A stretch of 64,000 nt of DNA, taken from positions 11,044,345-11,108,344 of the forward strand of contig CM073326.1 in assembly GCA_037043015.1 (NCBI GenBank), written 5' to 3'. Numbering within the stretch: the stretch's first letter is position 1; each line of letters opens with the position of its first letter. Below the pieces are notes generated by a model that worked only from the letters and a program-made list of their open reading frames with translations, ran no database searches and was not told the DNA's origin. Shown one piece after another: positions 10,686 through 23,000 of the stretch. Made by a program: the position numbers and the translations under genes. Origin of the DNA: Bryum argenteum. Lineage: Eukaryota > Streptophyta > Bryopsida > Bryales > Bryaceae.

Positions 10686-13600
10686 TCACTTGGCCGTCTT
10701 CCGTTTCTTGCTGCTGCCTGGGCTTTGCTTCGTGCCCGGAGCTGACTGCTTCCCTGTCTTCACTTTTGGTGTTCCTTTCGACTTGCGAGCCTTCCCATTT
10801 GAAGCAGGAGACTTCGCCGCAGGGGATACCACATCCATTGCTGCAGCGCCAGAATCAGCCGCTGAAGCTACTGCTTCCGCTTTTCTCTTACCCTCTCGCA
10901 TGGCTTCTCGTTTCTCTTCCCTGTACACAAACCGAACGCCTTAGCACCTACATCGCCTCTATCAAACCCCATACGATAAATCAAATGATGCCAATCCATG
11001 TGTCGATCCCCACCCCAGTGCCGTTAACCAATACTCGACAAGATGGTGTTTTATCGTAGCTATACCTCTTTTGAGCGATTTCTTCCTTTGATGGAAGAGC
11101 CTTTCGATCCCTCCTGTTCAGCTTCTTCCTCTTCTCTTTCGGGACTTCAGCAGCTTTAATTTTCCCGTTCGCTTCTGCCATGTCTGTGTCCTTATTCTCT
11201 ACATCACTGCCACCTGACACACCACCATCGCCCGTCCGATCTGTAACAACATCCTCCACTTCCATTCCGTCTCCTGGAACAGACATCCCAAACATTTCAT
11301 CGTCATACCCATAACCAAATCAATCGAAGGTCATCACTCATTATAGCACAACGTACACTGCCTTCGATGAATTCAAGTGACAACCCATCTTCGAAATTAG
11401 ACGAATCTACGCCCTTTTCTTTGAACAGTATGCTCAATAACCAGGTGATCATCACGTACACCTCACAGTACTCCACATCACAAACATAAAGCTCGCATGA
11501 CACACTAAGGTACACCCACTTCACTAAGATAACAAAATGCTTCAAGATCTGCACTACTCAACTTTCACCAACGCCATACCTTCGTTTCCATTCATTTCCG
11601 CTGCTGCTTCTACATCCTCACCGTCAGAATCCTCACCGTTGTCTGTCTTCACCTTGTTGCTCATCTTCTTGAGCTGTAAATCAACCACGCTTAAGAATTC
11701 AGCCATCCACTATAAACCCAACTGAACAACGTATCTGCTTTCATGCCTGTCTCCTCCAACTACAGCTGCCCCAAGGCTACGCGAAACTAGCGCACTCTTT
11801 TATATGTACGTCAATGCACAACCTCTGAGTTTGTCTAAATCTCATTTCACCCACTTCATTTTGAACCATATTCCCTAGAATACACGATGAGTGCACTACG
11901 CCGCAACACATTCCACAGCATCATCTATTTCGGCAACCAAAGCATAAGAATGCTGAAGACCAACCTTTGCAACATAGAACCCATCCATGTTATGCACATG
12001 AGGATAAAAACGACGTGTATTCTTTAACGTGTGATGAAACCGACTTTCCCGAAACTTCGTGAACCTGAAACAACACACGTCGATATCAGTAATCTTTACA
12101 CTCCAACAGTACCCCATACGTATTACATCCCATGCTTCGAACCTGGAAACAACGCTACCCATTCAAACATGCCACAAGTATCATTGATTTATCATATAGA
12201 ATATCGTCACAAATGAATATAATATGCCATACTTACCCTTCTCGCCCAAATTCCAATCCTGTCGGAACGATCTTCACATCTCGCTTCCGAAGAGCGTAGT
12301 CCACAACGGCTTCATTCTACACATCAAACACCACACCTCTGTTCTCAGTTCGCCTGTACCTCATTGCCTACACCACCAATGCAACAATCACCCTAACAAC
12401 AGGTCCATAGTGAAGAGTATTACCTCTGCTACCATGATCGAACATGTCGAATATACAAGGTATCCTCCTGTCTTCGAATTCGCATCCACCATATCTATGG
12501 CTGCTAGTATCAGCTCCTTTTGCAGAAAGGCACATCGTTGGATGTCTTCCAAACTTTTCGTAACCTTCACGGACTCGTCCTTGCTTACAACCTGCAATTA
12601 AACCTCAACCTTAATCACACATGCGTACACTCTCATACATTCACATCCGTAACAAGACGGCCAAGGCCTTTTTGCAACAGCAAACTACATTACAAACCAG
12701 TAATTCGAACTTGACAACGAAAAACTATCAACCTTCCCACCAATTGATGGCACTCATCGGGTCCGTACAAGAGTATCTCAACTTACCCCAGTTCCACTGC
12801 ATGGTGCATCTAGCAACACCCGGTCTACAGATCGTAGCCCTATCTTATGCGGTAACTGGCGACCATCGTAGTTGCAGATGATAGTGTTCGTGACTCCCAT
12901 GCGGTGAAGGTTAGCAGACAACGACTTGATACGGGGCTCTTTCAATTCATTTGCATAGATCACACCTGAACATTCACAAGCATCAAACGAACATTATGAA
13001 CCACCCAGAATAAAGGCCTCCATCACTACAGTTGTACATTCCCAGCCTCTCTTTGATCTGTTGATACAGACAACAATTGGCAAAACTCGAAATCGCATCT
13101 ACAAGGATTAGTACCTGTGTTCTTCATTAGAGCGGCAATGTAGGTAGTTTTCCCTCCCGGCGCAGCTCTGGATTAACCCATATCAACAACTTTATCAGCG
13201 CCTTTTCATAAACAGATGCTAATAACAAAACAGACAAATTGCGACACACAACAGCAACTACTCCTTCAAATCAGCAGCAGGGGTTTTATGTGCTTACGCT
13301 ACGTCCACAACTCGCTCCTTCTCTTGAGGTGCCAATGCCATCACTGGCAGGAAAGATGATGCACTTTGCAACTACAGGATCGACAAGACAATATTCAGGT
13401 TATAAATCACAACCCAACACCAACATACAAACTCCTCTCTCTCTCTCACAATCACATATCAAAGCGCAATGCTTGCCCCTTGTACATCCTAAAGAGTTTA
13501 CTACAAGTTCGTCATTGCCAGAATATCCTACCATGTAGTGGCCAGCCATATATTCTGGAGTTGCACCAACTGGCACTGTCGAATCGTACACAACCAACCC

Positions 13601-15534
13601 AACCTGCAAACACAACCATAACCATTGTTCCGACGATACAACGCTCCTTGATCAATCACACAACCGTGCACACTGTCACACTGTCATTGCAGTATGCCGT
13701 TCAACCCGTCATACTATAAAATCAACGTATAAGATTGGACCTCAGCATGAAACGCAATAGCAGCTTCGCAGATCTCAGAGTTGCACGGGTTACTTACTTT
13801 CGTCCACTTTCCGAGAGGATCCAGGTTGACACCTCTGTTGATCAGAACTTGGGCCAGATCTCGTCTACGACTCTGCCACCAGACAGAACACATATCAGAA
13901 AAAGTGCCTAAATCTGCAGCGCTCGTTCTTTTCTACATCAACAAGCATGTAGGGCTCGTCGATGCCAATCAACTCCTAAATTAGAAGCAGTGAATGTAGC
14001 AGCAGTACACGGCACCGGATCTATCAACTTCCGCAAACCAAACAAGTGAACATGCTGGTTGCGACCATATGTACCTTCAACGTGTTAGTTCTCAACGATA
14101 TTGGTCGAGGTTTCTCGTTAGCTTCCAGGAATTCCAGCACTTCTGCGGGAGGAAACATCTGCACGTGTTCCCAAAGCATGATCAATATTCCACAACACTT
14201 TCCTTAGATTGATCTCTAGGCGCTGAAAATTACGAATGATAAAAAGGCTGTACCTGTAAGAACGTGCTGATCAGGAAGTCGTTGTATCCATAATACGTCG
14301 AAAGGTCGGCTGACAGCTGAGTCACATAATCGGCCCTCGCAGATCCTTGAGGCCTCAACGCCTTGAAACTTGACAGCACACGAACAACTGCCACAGAATA
14401 CATCACATACACTCAACTCATGCATAGAAGACCTTTGAGTTGCTCCACAGAGCCAGAACTACTAAGAACGCAAAATGCTGACTACATGTGTAAAATACTA
14501 GCATGGCATCGTGTACTCACTGTCTTTGATTCGACGCAGAATGTTCGGAAGGTCTGGTGCCCCTTTCGCTTCTTGCTCAAGCTCCTAGATAAGAAAAAGC
14601 ACTTGTTACAAACTTACGTACGAATAATGAAATACGAGCATGGAAAATTGAACCGAAAGCCTTGATCGCGCTCCTTCAGTAGAGATACGCTTGGGGATGA
14701 GGAATGATCGCAATACCTCCGCGGTAGGTAGTCGGAAATCATCTTCATCACCCTGGATATTCAGCTGAAGCTCCTCCTCTCTGGCTTCCTCCTCCTCACG
14801 CTGCTTCGCAGCATCTAAGAACCGCGCCTTTTTCTCCACATCCATCTCATCGTCGCTGTCTTCGTCATCGTCGCTGTCATCCTCAATGCCATCATCACTG
14901 CCATCGTCCTCTTCCATCGAGATTTCTCCGTCGCCTTCCTCGTCTTCCAATTCCTCCTCCTCTTCCTCGTCGCTCTCGATCAGCTTAGCCTTCAACCACT
15001 TCTTGTTATCGTCCGTAAACCCCTTGGCCTTGCCCACCTTTTTTTTCTCCATGATTGCAACACTCTCGTCCTTCTTGGGCTTACCCTGCAGAGCAACACC
15101 GCATAAGAAGTTTTTGAGGTTTTAGGGTTTAGGGTTTAAGAATTGTCACATACTCTACAAGAGTCCAGGAGACAACAGCCGTTCCTTTCATGCAGTCTAC
15201 AACCTAGAGTTCAGCCTATGCAATCAACTAAAACCGCCATACTCTTGCGGGTGAAATCAACAGCCGTGGTTCAAAAGTTCAAGGCCAAGCTCGACGTCTC
15301 TCTGCTGACAGTAAAAACCCTAAATTTGACCCAACCCTATGCGATGAGCGCAGTTTAGCTTGGGCGTAGTGATGCAGCCGTGACTGTTCCAGAAACTGAC
15401 TAGATTGACGAAGAGTGGGTGACCGAGATAAGATTGAAACACTCCTTTTGGCTGCTTAAAAAACTGACTTGAGGCTTACGATTGTGTACCATTGCTACGT
15501 TGGATGACTTCGGTTTCCGTTTCTCCATCTTCAT
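10686..15534 (-). CDS. NOP2: NOP2/NSUN1-type rRNA cytosine-C5 methyltransferase
   Basis: This nucleolar enzyme methylates a cytosine of large-subunit rRNA (yeast Nop2 targets 25S C2870) and is needed for 60S assembly. Plant members include Arabidopsis NOP2A/OLI2. The N-terminus is basic then strongly acidic ([17 protein letters not shown] and following, about 15000-14850). Next come exons reading [64 protein letters not shown] and [20 protein letters not shown]. The SAM-binding segment is [17 protein letters not shown] (about 13165-13112). Motif IV is [11 protein letters not shown] and motif VI, with the second cysteine, is [10 protein letters not shown] (about 12440). The C-terminal part has [18 protein letters not shown] and a lysine-rich nucleolar-type tail. 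About a dozen exons are implied. The first exon ([15 protein letters not shown], 15534-15490) and its weak donor are less certain than exon 2, which begins at 15085. Confidence 0.92.
15121..15137 (-). promoter_or_regulatory. Telo-box pair in NOP2 intron 1
   Basis: Read on the gene strand, the stretch holds two overlapping AAACCCTAA boxes. A further AAACCCTAAA lies nearby at about 15316-15325 on the plus strand. In Arabidopsis such boxes are enriched around the first exon and intron of ribosomal-protein and ribosome-biogenesis genes and help proliferation-linked expression. Their place in the first intron of a ribosome-biogenesis gene fits that pattern. Function here is inference. Confidence 0.5.
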
Positions 15535-15678
15535 TTTCTTGAAAAGCTTCGGTGCATTGGTGCGAGGAGCGGCCAGTCAAGAATGCAAAACAGAAACAAC
15601 AGGGGACGAAATGGGCCAGCAGCCGGCTAGGGGTTTAGGTTCTACTTTCAGGCAGGATGATTTTTGGGGTTTAAGCCT

Positions 15679-16090
15679 TTAGTGCTGGACTTGAACAGGT
15701 CTTAAAAGCCAGTATTGGGGGGGTCTTTGAAGCTGGACTTGGGCGAGTCTTTGAAGCAGGACTTCGGCGAATCTTTGAAGCTGGACTTCGGCGAGTCTTT
15801 GAAGCTGGACTTCGGCGAGTCTTTGAAGCTGGACTTGGGCGGGTCTTGGAAGCTGGACTTGGGCGGGTCTTGGAAGCGGGACTTGGGCGGGTCTTGGAAG
15901 CGGGACTTGGGCGGGTCTTGGAAGCGGGACTTGGGCGGGTCTTGGAAGCGGGACTTGGGCGGGTCTTGGAAGCGGGACTTGGGCGGGTCTTGGAAGCGGG
16001 ACTTGGGCGGGTCTTGGAAGCGGGACTTGGGCGGGTCTTGGATGCGGGACTAGGGCGGGTCTTGGATGCGGGACTTGGGCGGGTCTTGAC
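15679..16090. repeat. 24-bp minisatellite, about 17 units
   Basis: The array has period 24. A multiple of three with no stop in the unit keeps several frames open on both strands. Translated on the minus strand it reads TRPSPASK eleven times, then diverging units TRRSPASK (twice), IRRSPASK, TRPSPASK and two degenerate ones. On the plus strand it reads as an eight-residue DLGGSWKR repeat. Central units are nearly identical and those toward 15700 are diverged, as expected of an array growing from one side. It ends about 145 bp upstream of the NOP2 start. I regard the long open frames as a by-product of the period, not a gene. Confidence 0.93.
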
Positions 16091-16672
16091 ATACCATATA
16101 CCGCAATACAATGGTTGGAATCGGTTATCAATACCGTATACAGTTAAATCTACGTTTTTTCTTAATGATGTTATAATACTGCTTATCTATTGGATGATAC
16201 AAAGTGTGAGATTTAGTTACCAAAATATTATAAAATAAAAATAATAGATATTCTACACATGACTTTTGAAGTTACTTATAGATAAACATTAGCTTAACTT
16301 TGGATGTCATTAAAACGAAGTTAAATCACAGTAGAATTTAAAGAAAAAGCTACAAAGCAAGATTATTTACGCTATCCGTCCCCTATGAGGTTTATAATTT
16401 TCTTATTATTTTTGTTTAAGCACATTTCCACATAAATTCATGTCGTGATGAAGTTTGAGGATTCCTTTATTTAATCACAAAACAACAAAATTTACTTGTT
16501 ACTTTGAGTAAATAAAATACTTTCATAACTCAAATAAACCCTTGTAGAGCTCAAAAGGTTGCCTCATTTTGTTACAACGTTTGGCAGGCAAATAAGATTA
16601 TTAATTTGAAACAAAAAAAATTGAAAAAATGTTTTCAATAAATGGTTTTTTTCACTTGCCTAGCGGATCCTC
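16091..16672. other. AT-rich intergenic DNA
   Basis: No gene, RNA or repeat end is visible between the minisatellite and the transposon at 16677. Confidence 0.5.
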
Positions 16673-16799
16673 TTCACCCCTGAAGCTCCTTGGTGTTTTT
16701 TGGGGAGCTTGAAAGCTTAAAACTGCGAATTCCTACCTCCGGGGGTGTGAATCATTTTTTAAAGTGTTTTTGAAATCCTCCAACCGTAAGATTGTACAT

Positions 16800-16801
<2 letters not shown>

Positions 16802-16839
<38 letters not shown>
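16802..16839. repeat. (AT)n microsatellite
   Basis: An uninterrupted 38-bp AT dinucleotide tract lies inside TTAA-type element copy A. Copies B and C lack it at the equivalent place, so it expanded after that copy was made. Confidence 0.95.
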
Positions 16840-16844
<5 letters not shown>

Positions 16845-17005
16845 TACCGTTTCAAAATTTGGCCGTTGGATGCTTACAATTTGCAAGACCATAACATCCA
16901 AAGTTTCTCTTCCAACTTTTTTCTGATCATTGTGATGGTTGCTTTTGAAATTTTTGGAGACTGCTCTCATTGATTTGGTAAATTTTTGACTTGGGTCACT
17001 CTAGA

Positions 17006-17099
17006 GATAGATAGATAGATAGAAACTCCGGTCCCTTTCTAAGGGGCCGGCGTGAATGAAGTGTCCGTTTGTAATGCTAATATCCCGATGGCCACCGGA
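17006..17099 (-). mobile_element. 5'-truncated SINE (family S1, copy 3)
   Basis: These 94 bp match the 3' end of the S1 SINEs at 26289-26955 and 40721-41073, ending in a short GATA repeat on the plus strand. The perfect 10-bp duplication TCACTCTAGA flanks it (16996-17005 and 17100-17109). A 5' truncation with a target duplication is the expected product of LINE-driven target-primed reverse transcription. Confidence 0.85.
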
Positions 17100-17381
17100 T
17101 CACTCTAGAATTTAAGTGGTGATTCACTGATGTACATAATTTTTAGAAAATAAAAAAAATAAAAGACCTTTTTAAAGCTGCCCCATTTCAACTTGCAACC
17201 CGAGGAATGTCCTAAAAGACTCAAAAATTGAAATTTGGTTCTGCAAATTTTACCACATACATGGAGCATAAGCAATGCCTTGTAAAAATCTTAGGGAACA
17301 AAATATTACTTTTAACCCCTTCATCCTAGTTGCCCAAGATTTCAAAAACAATTTGGGGTCCCAAGGAGCTTTAGGGGTTTA

Positions 17382-18477
17382 GCACCGTTTTAATTGCTAG
17401 TTCGAGGTTTTTCCAAGCTTGCTCCTCTAAAGATTTTCATAAAAATTTTTTGTACCAAAATCACTTGTAGTCACACAAAAATGATATTATTGTTTTTGGT
17501 ATACATGAAATACATATTATTTAAAATAGCTCCATCGATATATGCCACAAATGAATGGCAAGAAAGCTATAATATCTTGGTTACAATTATAGATTAACAC
17601 AACATGTTTCAAAGCAAACAAATCTTAAGATTTACCCAATAACACCTTTTGAAAACATTTTGAGGATGCTCAAAGTATTTTAGGTGTAGAAGGGGAATAT
17701 TGTTGGTAAAACAAATAGAGTGTAAATCACAAGTGGGTAATTATGCAAATGTTGTAAGTAAGAAATGATTCGGCATTCAATGTTCTTTCTTAGTTGATGG
17801 TAAAGGAGATTCAATGAACTTGCATGATGATTGTCAAATTAACTAGCGCGGTCTCCTTCAAATTTGAATCACGTCAAGTGGCTGTGAGGTGGTTGTGCAA
17901 TAATTCACATGGGACTCTATTGTATTCACTAATAGTATTAGGTGAATCCACCTAACACCAATTAAGTACTACGGGCGCATGTATATGAGTGCTACCAGCG
18001 TTTCTCGAAGGCCCCATAAGCCAATGGGATTTTTTCTTTAAAATCCATGGCATTTTCCATTTGGACCCCCGACTACCGTTTTTGATAATTTTGAGGCTTG
18101 TGACCCCAAATTACTCTGGGGAGCCTACTCCTTGGCATTTTAGGCCTACACATCGCAAAATTGGGTGGCTTTACCCATCCCCCTCCCTTGCCCCCAAAAA
18201 CCGCTCGTAGCACTTAAATACAATTATCCTATCTACGACACCCATCCCATGAAAACTGTCCTACTTTTTTTCCTTCTTCTCATTCACATAAGATATTGTC
18301 GAACCCGTATCTAACCATAGTGAATTAAATTCTAGTGTGATATTAAAGAATTACTACGTGAATTTCAATCATGTAAACCGTAAAAACTTTACTTTCAGCT
18401 ATACTCTATTATGTGTAAACTATTGTTATTAATAAAATTTATGTGGTTAAATAATTTCTCTCAACTTATTCATGCCC
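17382..18477. other. Intergenic DNA
   Basis: No convincing exon or transposon terminus is seen. The open frame near 17989-18210 has no family resemblance and I do not call it. Confidence 0.45.
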
Positions 18478-18699
18478 ATCAATGATCGGGAAAAACCGAC
18501 GGCTAGTGTATTATCAGCCAATGGATTTAGCTCACTATCCGGTCCATTTATGAAACCACTGGCTAAAAACCGATGAAAATTACAAATAAATTTCTATTCT
18601 CAGTATAAAATAAGAAAATTGCCGGAAGAATTGTGTGAAAAACCGATTAGGTGTAGGAAATGCCGGTTATTAGCCAGTAGAAGTCAAATAATTCCAAGA
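18478..18699. repeat. Dispersed repeat family R1, copy 2
   Basis: This is the second copy of the roughly 215-bp repeat at 2803-3020, in the same orientation. Differences are scattered substitutions and one or two small indels. Both copies sit in intergenic DNA. Confidence 0.7.
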
Positions 18700-20003
18700 A
18701 CGCTAATGCCCATATTCCTTCAACATTCCCAAAGTACTTGATTTCTTCATTTCTCGCTCATGAGTTGCGTACTCTATTTAGATCAAGTTGAATCATGAGT
18801 TGCATGCCTTAGTAAGTTAAATCAAGTTAAATTATTGTGAAATGAATGGATGAGGCCCACAACCATGACAACTTGCGGCATAATGACGGCAGCCGAAGTG
18901 AAGCCGCCAAAAGAGTCAATAACGGATCCAACGTGGCAAGCACCGGTCGAGGGTTATCTTGGGGCATTACCGGTTCCCATGATGGGCCGATTTAACAAAC
19001 CGTGCCGTTCGGATGAAAAATGGAATCGGAATGATTTCGGCGGCCCGACGGATGAATGAAAAATGTGCTTCGTCTTCTCTTTTTGTTCGTGCGTTGCCCT
19101 GGTCTGGTCTGGTCTGGTCACTGTAGTGCTTTGTGATCTTCAATCAAGCTCTGGATCCTTCTTCGTATAGCATCGGCACCCTACCAGTTCCGGGACGCAT
19201 TCTTGCCTTTCATGCAACCACTGTTCTCAATTCTCTTGAGATCTTGGCCCTGAATTCCAATTCTCCACTCTTTTTCATCTCCTTTCCTGTACACGAGAAT
19301 CATTTTATATAATTCGCGGTCAATTCCGGTTGCTGCAAGCCCCTACGCTGGGAATTCGGCGAGTTTAAGAGCTAAGAGGTGAGAATTTCGATCGAATTTA
19401 GGTCACATGCGTGATTTGTGGCGTTGCGACGGGGTTGGAAGGGGTTTTCTGAAATCTTTGGAAAGCTCTTCGTTTCTGGTTTGGTTGGATGAAGTCTTCA
19501 CTTTCTCAAGTCATTACATTGGTCCTCACGAACGACGACCTTTGAAATTGCGCAGCCGCATCTGGAATTTCGCTGAAGCAGCAGCTCTTGTCTGGTTGCT
19601 AGGGTTTTTTAGCTTGAAAGTCGCAGGCATGTAAAAATTCCCGTCAATTCTTGCAGTAGTTGCTGAATTTTCTGAATTGGATTACCTCGGTTGCATCAAG
19701 ATTGTAGTGGAGGAAGCTGGTTCGGGAGTTTGTGTTCACAATTTCTTCGAGATGTTTTCGGATTGGAATTGCTACCTGGAATGCGTTAATTTAATGATAA
19801 GGGACATGGAGGTTCGATCACATCGAATTTACGTTAATATTAATTAATTTTGTGGTTTTTGTGGTTGATGTCACAGGTGTCTGGCTGGTCTTGTCTCCAA
19901 TGATGGACTGAGATTTCTTGGAGGTTGGTTACTGTCTTGATTGTGATGTCAGTGAAGCGATGTGTGCCAGATATTTTCGCCAGGGTCTCCCTCTTATTTA
20001 GTC
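18700..20003 (+). promoter_or_regulatory. Promoter and 5' leader region of the B3 gene
   Basis: GGTCTGGTCTGGTCTGGTC, a short TCTGG microsatellite, lies at about 19101. A TATA-like TTATATAA lies at 19305-19312. A plausible 5'-UTR intron runs from a donor in TAAGAGGTGAG near 19377 to an acceptor in GTCACAG near 19877. An in-frame ATG at 19962 lies 42 bp upstream of my chosen start. No other gene is supported. Confidence 0.4.
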
Positions 20004-23000
20004 ATGGCGGGTAACCAAGACCAATTTAAGCCTTGCAATGTTTGTACTCGGGCTTGCTACATGACCCATGGACATCAGGTTCAAGCTGAAATGATGCTAG
20101 TTTATGGAGCTCCGTCATTCTTTCAGCTTATTAGTGCTGAGCAGTTGCAAGAGACTAGTTTCTTGGTGAGTCTCTGCTCTCCCTGTCTTGTTGACTATAT
20201 GTACGTATGATCTCTGTTAATGTTGGCAACCTCAGGTCGCCTGGGTGTACTAAGGACAAGTATCGAGGTCATTGGAGGTGTTCTTGGTTCGTGCTTGTAG
20301 ATCTGAATTTTCTTATGTTTGATGAAGGGACTTACTTTTGCATTTGTCTTGGTCTCCAACAGCCAGTACCGACCAGGTTTTTGATAGATTATGGGAACAG
20401 ACTTCGCAATGTAGTAACATGGCGAGGTCCAAGCGGCTGGGTTGGAAATGTGAATCTTTCCTACGAATTCCCTGGGTATGGATTTCGTGAAGGTTGGAAA
20501 GAGTTTCAGTATTACCACAACATAGAACCAGGTGACCACCTGGTATGTACGATGATAGCTGATTCAGACTTTGTCGTGAAAATATACGACAAGCAGGGTT
20601 GCGAAAAGTCTATGCCCTTACTTAATCCAAATAATAAGTTTGTTACATCAGCTGTGGAAAAGAGTACTGGGAATCAGTCGTTCTTTCCCGGCCTTAGCTT
20701 GAACCAAGGCATTGACATGGGACCTCCGAAGTTAGGTGAGAAACGTGGAGTAAGTATGAACGAGGATAATCCTCCCTTCGGCACTCAGAAAAAGCATTGT
20801 ACCCAGCAGCAGCCTACTTACGGGGGTTCTGGTGCTGGTAATGGAACTGTTGACACAAGCGTTGAGAATCAGAAACGGAAGCTGCCAGAGACAGAAGGGG
20901 TGGTTCACTCTAGTGAAGATGATAGCCCAGTGGACATGGAGGGAGGGAGGAATCCATTACCAGAGAATTCTTCTAGATTGGAATCTGAGAAGGAGGACAG
21001 CGATACACCTAGCAACGAAGCAGAGATTCGTCGAGCAATTTATGAAGCGCAAGTCACAAATCCTCTTTCCACGGCTTTGAAAGCAGCCCGGGAGTACAAG
21101 ACTTCAAACCCAAGCACGATTTGTGTTGTGAATAAAACCGCAGCTTTAAAGTCCCAGTTGGTAAGTTCGTGTTCCACCTTGTTCACGCATGCTTTTCCTC
21201 ATCTGTCACTCTATTTCTTCGGTAATCCCTTTACGTTACTTCTGACGTTTCTCATGGTATGTACCGGTTACTACATGGAATGCAGTATATTTCGACCAAG
21301 TTTGCGAGGGAATGGCTACCAGCTGTGAAAACTCAGTTGCTCCTGGTAGATGAGCATGATAGAAAATGGCCGGTTATATTCATCCCCAAGTCTTACCACG
21401 TGGTCCTTAGTGCTGGATGGGCGAAGTTCGTTCGTGACAACAGCCTTGAATCTGGTGATGTTGTGTTGATGGAACTGATGGGACCAAAGTCTCTTTCTCT
21501 CGTTATTCGTATTTTCCGAGAAGGAAACCGCACTGTCGAGAATCCTGTCTCCAATATTGTGGACGATGCCCCGCAGCCCAGCCCTTTATCGACTGGTCAG
21601 CAAATGGAAAATCCTCGTGATGAACGCATGAACGGCGATCACATTATCGGCACGAGCCGAGTGGACACAGCCAACCCTATTCCACCACAGTATGCGGCAG
21701 CTGCAAACTACTTCTCCAGTCGAATCTCACCAGGTTCAAATAGCAATCATAAGGATGTGGCTGCAAATTCAAGTGCCGCTGAGGCAGAGAAAGCGACTGG
21801 TAACTCATTCTTTCATTAGTGTAATTGTCGCTTATCGTTGCACCTGCGTTTCTTTAAGTGCTGTGTTTGATTGATTGTCGCAGTTTCGGCACTGTGGACT
21901 GAAGTTTGTTTGCTCTTGCAGAAGGTGCTGAAGTACAACGTGAGTCAGGTAAGACATCTGCGTCAGAACAAGGAGGTCCTTCAACGACGGAGGCGTTTCC
22001 TGAGAGAGTGGCACCTGAGAGGAGCAGTAGGATTGCTTTCTTCAAGCAGCATGCATTCCAAGGTGCTCCTATTCCTGTACCGGATATATCCTACCCTCCG
22101 AGCTTTCCAAATTTTCGACCTATCCTTCCTGTTCCACCTGTCCCACCTCTGATGCCCCAGCAGGTCCTTATGCCTAATTTCACACCCACTCAAATGAGAG
22201 GAAATTTAGATCCTCGTGCACATAATATGCAGCAAGCAAGCGCTCGACAGCCTGTGCATCAGAAACGGGACCCTGCGAAAGTCTCTTTACCCTCGGAGGT
22301 GCCACATGAGGCGGAACCACCTCCTCATGACGAGCAAGTCTCAAGGCCACAAGACAAGTGGGAAGTGCAACCTCGACGGGCTCGGGAGCCAACTGACATT
22401 GAGAAGCGGAGAGCAATGGACCGGGCTCTCGAATTCTGGACTCCAAACCCGCACGTCATCTCATTACTGAAGCCCTCTCAAGTTTATAATGGATTCTCCA
22501 TCGTAAGCCTTTTTTGTTTATGATGATGTATGCCTGAGTAATGGGGTTCATTATACTCGTGACCAGCCTCCTTTAGTGTTCTTCTTTTCTGTAATCGGAA
22601 CTGACAACGTTCGTGGCAAAAATGGAAAGAGGAATTACCTTGAATTGAGATCGTTAACGGCTGTGGTTGATTGCAGAACTTGCGTTCACCTGCTCTTCCT
22701 AACGAGACGAAAGATGCCACTTTACTGGATTCCGAAGGCAAATCATGGATCTGCAAGTGGCTTGTGAATGCTTCGGGGAAGCGATTGAGTGCCGGGTGGA
22801 AAAGATTCGCTCTGGACCACGATCTAGAAGAGTATGATGTTTGCGTTTTCGAGGTTCTCAGTCGTGACAACCTGACTATGCTTGTTCACATCTTTCGAGT
22901 TGAACTGGACGACTCTACATTGGGTGCGGAGGAGATTAAGCCAATAATACCACCACCAGCTAAGAAAAAGAGGATCCGAATACGGAAAAGTCGAGCCAAA

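Larger units (their letters stand above)
16677..17377. mobile_element. Non-autonomous piggyBac-like element, copy A
   Basis: The left end reads CCCCTGAAGCTCCTTGG and the right end is the inverse of CCCCTAAAGCTCCTTGG, a 17-bp inverted repeat with one mismatch. Flanking tetranucleotides are TTCA (16673-16676) and TTTA (17378-17381), each one change from TTAA. The interior matches copy B (46292-46869) in reverse complement, for example AGATTGTACATGG and AAATTTTACCACATACA, and more loosely copy C. There is no coding capacity. The copy contains a (TA)n tract and a truncated SINE (17006-17099), so it predates that SINE. Confidence 0.75.

Noticed and set aside
15671-16238. Long overlapping open frames on both strands across the minisatellite
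   Set aside because: They follow from a stop-free unit whose length is a multiple of three. There is no complexity outside the repeat and no splice context.
19407-19634. Short plus-strand ORF ahead of the B3 gene
   Set aside because: It lies in the inferred 5'-UTR intron and shows no family resemblance.
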